From contig JANQGN010000452.1 of assembly GCA_028277295.1 (NCBI GenBank), forward strand, positions 1 to 27,522: a stretch of 27,522 nucleotides of DNA, given 5' to 3'. Origin of the DNA: Rhodospira sp. (GTDB lineage Bacteria > Pseudomonadota > Alphaproteobacteria > Rhodospirillales > Rhodospirillaceae). This document shows, one piece after another, positions 23,837 through 27,522 of this stretch. Every line of letters begins with the position of its first letter. The stretch's first letter is position 1. Made by a program: the position numbers and the translations under genes. The notes below the pieces were generated by a model that saw only the letters and a list, made by a program, of their open reading frames with translations, was not told the DNA's origin and searched no databases.

Positions 23837-25459
23837 TCAGGCCTCCACCGCCCGGCCGCGCACGGCGAACAGGCCTCGCGGACGCTTCTGGATGAACAGA
23901 ATGATAAAGATCAGGACCAGAATCTTGGCGAGCACCGCACCGGCAACCGGTTCCAGGAACTTGTTGGCGATCCCCAGGGTGAAGGCGCCGGCCAGCGCGC
24001 CCCACAGGTTCCCGGCGCCGCCGAACACCACGACCATGAAGCTGTCCACGATGTAGCTTTGACCCAGGTTGGGCGAGACATTGTCGATCTGGCTGAGGGC
24101 CACGCCCGCCAGCCCCGCGACCCCGGCGCCCAGGCCGAAGGTCATCGCGTCGACCCAGCCCGTGCGAACGCCCATGTCGGCGGCCATGGCCCGGTTCTGG
24201 GTGACGGCGCGCATCTGCAGGCCCATCGGCGTGTGGCGCAGGACCAGCAGCAGGAGCGCAAAGACGGCCAGGGCGAAGACAATGATCCAGAGGCGGTTGT
24301 ACGTGATGGTCAACTCGCCCAGGTGCATGGCCCCCGACATCCAGTCCGGATTGCCGACCTCGCGATTGTTCGGCCCGAAGATCGTGCGCACGGTCTGTTG
24401 TAGGATCAGGCTGAGGCCCCAGGTCGCGAGCAGGGTTTCCAGCGGGCGTCCGTACAGCCAGCGCACCACCCCGCGTTCGATCAGCACGCCCACGCCCCCG
24501 GAGACCAGGAACGCCAGCGGCAGGGCGATCAGAAGCGACCATTCGAACAGGCCGGGCGCGCTGGTGCGAATGATCTCCTGCACGAAGAACGTTGTGTAGG
24601 CGCCCAGCATGACAAGTTCGCCATGCGCCATGTTGATGACGCCCATCACCCCGAAGGTGATGGCGAGCCCGATGGCCGCCAGCAGCAGCACGGAGCCGAG
24701 CGACACCCCCTGCCAGACGTTCTGCGAGTACCCCCATATCTTCAGCCGCGCCTCGACGGTCGCCCGTGCCTCGGCCGCGGCGTCCACCAGGGCCGGCGGC
24801 GCGTCCTCGGACAGGGCGGCCGCGAGGGTGGAGAGCGCGTCCTGCCCACCCCGCGCCTCGATGGTCGCCACGGCGGCGAGGCGGGCCTCCAGTGGGGCGC
24901 CATCGTCGGCCAGCACGATCGCCGCCCGGGCATCCTCCATCAGCGCCTGCAAACGCGCGTCTTCTTCCTGCTCGATGGCTCGGTTCAGGGTTTCCAGAAA
25001 GGCGGGATCTCGCCGCTCGAACACCGCCGTGACGGCGGACCGGCGTGCCTCGGGATCGGGCGACAGCAGGGTCAGCCCGCCGATCAGCCCGTCGACCTGG
25101 TTGCGGATGGCGTTGTTCACCTTGACCTTGGACAGGTCACGGCGACGGGCCGTGCCGGCTGGCTCTTCGCTGAACAGCTCGAACAGGCGCATCTCCCTGC
25201 CGTCGCGGTCGGCGATCATCAGGGTCTCGTCGCTCTTCATCCAGTGGAGCCGGCCCTCGCGCAACGCCTGAAGAATGACCGCCGCGGCCGGGTCGCCGGT
25301 CTCGGCCAGGGTCTGGGCCGTCTCCGACACGCCGGAGAAGTTGGCGCCCACGAAGCCGGCGGCGATCTCCCGAAGGCTGGTCTCGTCGGCGAACGCGGTG
25401 GTCGAGGCGATCCCGAGGCATAGAACGGCGAGAATGATGAGACGGTGCGGACGGGTCAT
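23837..25459 (-). CDS. urtB: Urea ABC transporter permease UrtB, with periplasmic N-terminal domain
   Basis: A 540-residue protein. It has a signal peptide (cut after AFA at about 24), then a soluble, charged, helical region of about 210 residues, and a LivH-like permease from about residue 245 (VWQGVSLGSVLLLAAIGLAITFGVMGVINMAHGELVMLGAYTTFFV is the first part). VRTIFGPNNREVGNPDWM and LFGGAGN-type FGGAGNLWGALAGAFTLG are typical of UrtB. The long N-terminal extension is known in proteobacterial UrtB and is not a fusion peculiar to this genome. No good ribosome site precedes the ATG at 25459. It is separated from urtA by 106 bp containing a hairpin. Confidence 0.95.
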   Translation of the reverse strand: MTRPHRLIILAVLCLGIASTTAFADETSLREIAAGFVGANFSGVSETAQTLAETGDPAAAVILQALREGRLHWMKSDETLMIADRDGREMRLFELFSEEPAGTARRRDLSKVKVNNAIRNQVDGLIGGLTLLSPDPEARRSAVTAVFERRDPAFLETLNRAIEQEEDARLQALMEDARAAIVLADDGAPLEARLAAVATIEARGGQDALSTLAAALSEDAPPALVDAAAEARATVEARLKIWGYSQNVWQGVSLGSVLLLAAIGLAITFGVMGVINMAHGELVMLGAYTTFFVQEIIRTSAPGLFEWSLLIALPLAFLVSGGVGVLIERGVVRWLYGRPLETLLATWGLSLILQQTVRTIFGPNNREVGNPDWMSGAMHLGELTITYNRLWIIVFALAVFALLLLVLRHTPMGLQMRAVTQNRAMAADMGVRTGWVDAMTFGLGAGVAGLAGVALSQIDNVSPNLGQSYIVDSFMVVVFGGAGNLWGALAGAFTLGIANKFLEPVAGAVLAKILVLIFIILFIQKRPRGLFAVRGRAVEA

Positions 25460-25504
25460 GAGCGGAGGATATCCATCGCGGGGTCGACACGGGTGGCGCG
25501 GCCG

Positions 25505-25536
25505 TGGGAAGGAGCCGGCCGCGGCCGGCCCTCCCC
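25505..25536 (-). terminator. GC-rich hairpin between urtA and urtB
   Basis: GCCGGCC (25514-25520) and GGCCGGC (25523-25529) form a perfect stem that can be lengthened by the flanking GGGAAGG and CCTCCC. It lies 30-60 bp after the urtA stop. There is no U-tract. Hairpins at this spot commonly hold up part of the transcripts or protect the binding-protein mRNA, which would give more UrtA than membrane components. Confidence 0.45.
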
Positions 25537-25565
25537 TCTGCGCGCCGGTCGGAGCACAGCCGCGA

Positions 25566-26840
25566 TCAGCCGCCGGTGCCCCCGCACTGGCCGGTTTCGG
25601 TGTTGAAGTTCCCGCAGGACAGCGGCTTGCGCCAATCGGAGATCAGCGGCGCCGATTCCGGCAGGTAGTCGGACCAGGCATCGCCGACGACCAGGCCGTT
25701 GGTGGAGTCCACGATCTCGAACTGTCCATCATCCTGGATCTCGCCGATCAGCACCGGCTTGGTGATATGGTGGTTCGGCATCATGGCCGCATACCCGCCT
25801 GTCAGGTTGGGAACGGACACGCCGATGATGCTGTCGATGACCGCATCCGGGTCGGTGGTGCCGGCCGCCTCGACCGCCTTGACCCACATGTTGAAGCCGA
25901 TGTAATGCGCCTCCATCGGGTCATTGGTCACGCGCGTGTCGTCGCCGATAAAGGCATGCCAGGTATCGATGAAGTCATGGTTCGCGTCGGTGTCCGCGGA
26001 CATGAAATAGTTCCAGGCCGCCAGATGGCCGACCAGCGGGCCGGTATCGATGCCGGCGAGTTCCTCTTCCCCGACGGAGAATGCCACGACGGGAATATCT
26101 GTCGCCTCGATGCCTTGGTTCGCCAGCTCCTTGTAGAACGGCACGTTGGCGTCACCGTTGATGGTGGAGACCACGGCGGTCATCTTGCCGGCCGAGCCGA
26201 ACGCCTTAATGTCGGCCACGATCGTCTGCCAGTCCGAATGCCCGAACGGCGTGTAGTTGATCATGACGTCTTCTTCGGCGACACCGTTATCCTTAAGATA
26301 TTGCTCAAGGATCTTGTTGGTTGTGCGTGGGTAGACGTAGTCGGTCCCGGCCAGGACCCAGCGTTCAACACCCTGGTCCATCAAGTAGTCGACGGCGGGA
26401 ATGGCCTGCTGGTTGGGCGCGGCGCCCGTGTAGAAGACGTTGCGCTGGCTTTCCTCGCCCTCGTACTGGACGGGGTAGAAGAGGAGCGAGTTCAGTTCCT
26501 CGAACACAGGAAGAACGGACTTGCGACTGACCGAGGTCCAGCACCCGAAGACGGCCGCGACGCCATTGACCTCGATCAACTCGCGCGCCTTCTCCGCGAA
26601 CAGCGGCCAGTCCGAGGCTGGATCGACGACGACCGGCTCGATTTGCATGCCAAGCAGGCCGCCATTCTTGTTCTGCTCTTCGATCAGCATCAGCATGGCG
26701 TCCTTGAGCGTCGTCTCGGAGATCGCCATGGTTCCGCTGAGGGAATGCAGAATGCCAACCTTGATCGTGTCCTGAGCCACGGCGGGCGTCGTGGCGACGA
26801 CACCAAGGCCAAGGGCCAGCCCCGCAAGTGCCTTGTTCAT
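25566..26840 (-). CDS. urtA: Urea ABC transporter substrate-binding protein UrtA
   Basis: A 424-residue periplasmic urea-binding protein. The signal peptide (MNKALAGLALGLGVVATTPA..., cut after AVA at about 22) leads into DTIKVGILHSLSGTMAISETTLKD. UrtA hallmarks follow: NGVAAVFGCWTSVSRKSVLPVFEE, LFYPVQYEGEE, GTDYVYPRTTNKILEQYLK, FGHSDWQTIVADIKAF and HYIGFNMWVKAVE. The start at 26840 is set by the signal peptide and GAGGGA about 10 bp upstream; an extension to 26894 has no support. First gene of the urt operon, behind the sigma54 promoter at 26893-26910. Confidence 0.97.
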   Translation of the reverse strand: MNKALAGLALGLGVVATTPAVAQDTIKVGILHSLSGTMAISETTLKDAMLMLIEEQNKNGGLLGMQIEPVVVDPASDWPLFAEKARELIEVNGVAAVFGCWTSVSRKSVLPVFEELNSLLFYPVQYEGEESQRNVFYTGAAPNQQAIPAVDYLMDQGVERWVLAGTDYVYPRTTNKILEQYLKDNGVAEEDVMINYTPFGHSDWQTIVADIKAFGSAGKMTAVVSTINGDANVPFYKELANQGIEATDIPVVAFSVGEEELAGIDTGPLVGHLAAWNYFMSADTDANHDFIDTWHAFIGDDTRVTNDPMEAHYIGFNMWVKAVEAAGTTDPDAVIDSIIGVSVPNLTGGYAAMMPNHHITKPVLIGEIQDDGQFEIVDSTNGLVVGDAWSDYLPESAPLISDWRKPLSCGNFNTETGQCGGTGG

Positions 26841-26892
26841 GAGCTTCAATTCCCTCTTCGGTATGAAAACACGGTGCCTTCGCCATGGAGCC

Positions 26893-26910
26893 AAGCAGGC
26901 CGCATGCCAA
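26893..26910 (-). promoter_or_regulatory. Sigma54 (-24/-12) promoter of urtABCDE
   Basis: On the minus strand the sequence TTGGCATGCGGCCTGCTT has the -24 element TGGCATG and the -12 element CTGCTT, with the GG and GC dinucleotides at the exact sigma54 spacing. It lies about 53 bp upstream of the urtA start. Nitrogen-starvation control through NtrC is the expected mode for urea importers. No convincing pair of NtrC sites could be read upstream. The gap 26841-27081 has no gene. Confidence 0.65.
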
Positions 26911-27095
26911 CGCCGAGGCCCCGGGGGAACGTACTGAAATCAGTCGGTTATTCCGCATGCCGCCGCTAGGAGACGCGGATCCGCACCCCGATGCCCATCG
27001 GACTTCGCATAATCTTTGTTCACATGACCGATTCCTATGCTCGACGCGGCCGATGCCGCGACAGGGTACACGGCGCTGACTAGAGTGACCTGGGA

Positions 27096-27522
27096 TCAGG
27101 TTGGGCCATACCCCGCGTGTTTGAGATAGTTCAGGCACTCGGCGGGAGGCACCTTGCCGAGGGCGTCTTTCAATGCCGTGCGGAGGTCATCGAAGTCCCT
27201 GGGCGCAATTGCTCTGACGATGGCCTTGATTTTGGCGAAGAGCATTTCGATGGGATTGAGGTCGGGGGAATAGGCGGGCAAGAACAACAGCTTGGCGCCC
27301 CGCGCTTCGATGGCTTGTCGAGCGGCCGCGTTCTTGTGGACGCTCAGAGTCCGTCCGGAAAGTCTCGGGAAGCACAATATAGTGTGTGCCTGTGCCCGAA
27401 TCGCACGCCGTATGTGGTGTTTTGCAAGGCTTTCCGGACAGACAGTCAGATTGTCGCAAATCACGATATCCCCTGCGGTCAAGGTCGGGGCCAGGGCTTT
27501 TTCGATCCAAGTTGCGAACGCA
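27096..27522 (-). pseudogene. IS630-family transposase, C-terminal part, interrupted in frame by a MITE
   Basis: The frame is open to the window edge and reads AFATWIEKALAPTLTAGDIVICDNL, the typical approach to the second catalytic aspartate (CDN), then resumes with SVHKNAAARQAIEARGAKLL, FLPAYSPDLNPIE (catalytic glutamate) and LFAKIKAIVRAIAPRDF. Between DNL and SVHKN there are 34 extra codons that belong to the 99-bp element at 27347-27445 plus a short target duplication. The insertion keeps the frame and adds no stop. It sits next to the active site, so the enzyme is probably inactive, though that is not certain. The N-terminal half lies outside the window. Confidence 0.85.
27347..27445 (-). 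mobile_element. 99-bp MITE-like element, copy 2, inside the transposase gene
   Basis: Terminal inverted repeats GAGTCCGTCCGGAAAG and CTTTCCGGACAGACAG bound the element, and the same bases TCA (or TCAG) flank both ends, as expected for a target duplication. It matches 5069-5167 at 82 of 99 bases without gaps, in the opposite orientation. Removing the element and one duplication restores a continuous IS630 reading DNLSVHKN. It encodes no protein of its own. Confidence 0.85.

Larger units (their letters stand above)
27082..27522 (-). mobile_element. IS630-family insertion sequence, partial
   Basis: The 3' portion of an IS630-type element, carrying the transposase gene at 27096-27522. The left boundary is placed near 27081-27082 because a TA dinucleotide, the usual IS630 target, is followed there by GAGTGACCTGGG, 15 bp beyond the transposase stop. 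The other end is outside the window, so the boundary and terminal repeat could not be confirmed. Confidence 0.6.

Noticed and set aside
26920..27060. NtrC binding sites upstream of the sigma54 promoter
   Set aside because: GC/TG-rich stretches such as GGGGTGCG near 26985 resemble half-sites, but no pair fits the consensus well enough.

Overview
This is a GC-rich window with ATGA-type gene overlaps, separate ureA/ureB/ureC genes, a DctP-type TRAP system and a full-length UrtABCDE importer. Together these suggest an alphaproteobacterium, possibly of the Rhodospirillales type; that assignment is inferred from layout and codon use, with no marker gene behind it. Almost everything encoded here scavenges nitrogen from small C-N compounds.

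Layout. (1) 1-6500, minus strand: a guanidine-utilisation operon. A sigma70-like promoter (6470-6497) leads into a clear guanidine-I (ykkC) riboswitch (about 6345-6462), then a NitT/TauT-type ABC importer (binding protein, permease, ATPase), the paired DUF1989 proteins UAAP1 and UAAP2, and the first 490 residues of a biotin-dependent carboxylase that runs off the left edge. These genes are traditionally named for urea, but the riboswitch and the published work on this gene set point to guanidine. (2) 6666-13326, minus strand: a urease operon ureD-A-B-C-E-F-G followed without a gap by allE and allA, so ureidoglycine can be turned into glyoxylate, ammonia and urea, and the urea hydrolysed. (3) 13464-14354, minus strand: an RpiR/SIS regulator, divergent from (4) 14558-21102, plus strand: a TRAP importer (small permease, large permease, binding protein), diaminopropionate ammonia-lyase, an M20 Zn-dependent amidohydrolase and an N-carbamoyl-D-amino-acid hydrolase. 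This looks like a catabolic operon for a carbamoylated (ureido) amino acid. (5) 21161-26840, minus strand: urtABCDE, the high-affinity urea importer, behind a well-spaced sigma54 -24/-12 promoter. (6) 27096-27522, minus strand: the C-terminal part of an IS630-family transposase, cut by the window edge.

The logic is convergent. Guanidine and ureides are broken down to ammonia, urea or allophanate, urea is imported by Urt or made by AllA, and urease releases ammonia.

The intergenic spaces carry an unusual load of palindromic elements. A 99-bp MITE-like element is present twice, once beside the stop codon of the guanidine-operon binding protein and once in frame inside the transposase gene. Strong palindromes also fill the ureA-ureB, UAAP2-carboxylase and ATPase-UAAP1 gaps, and several overlap or touch stop codons.
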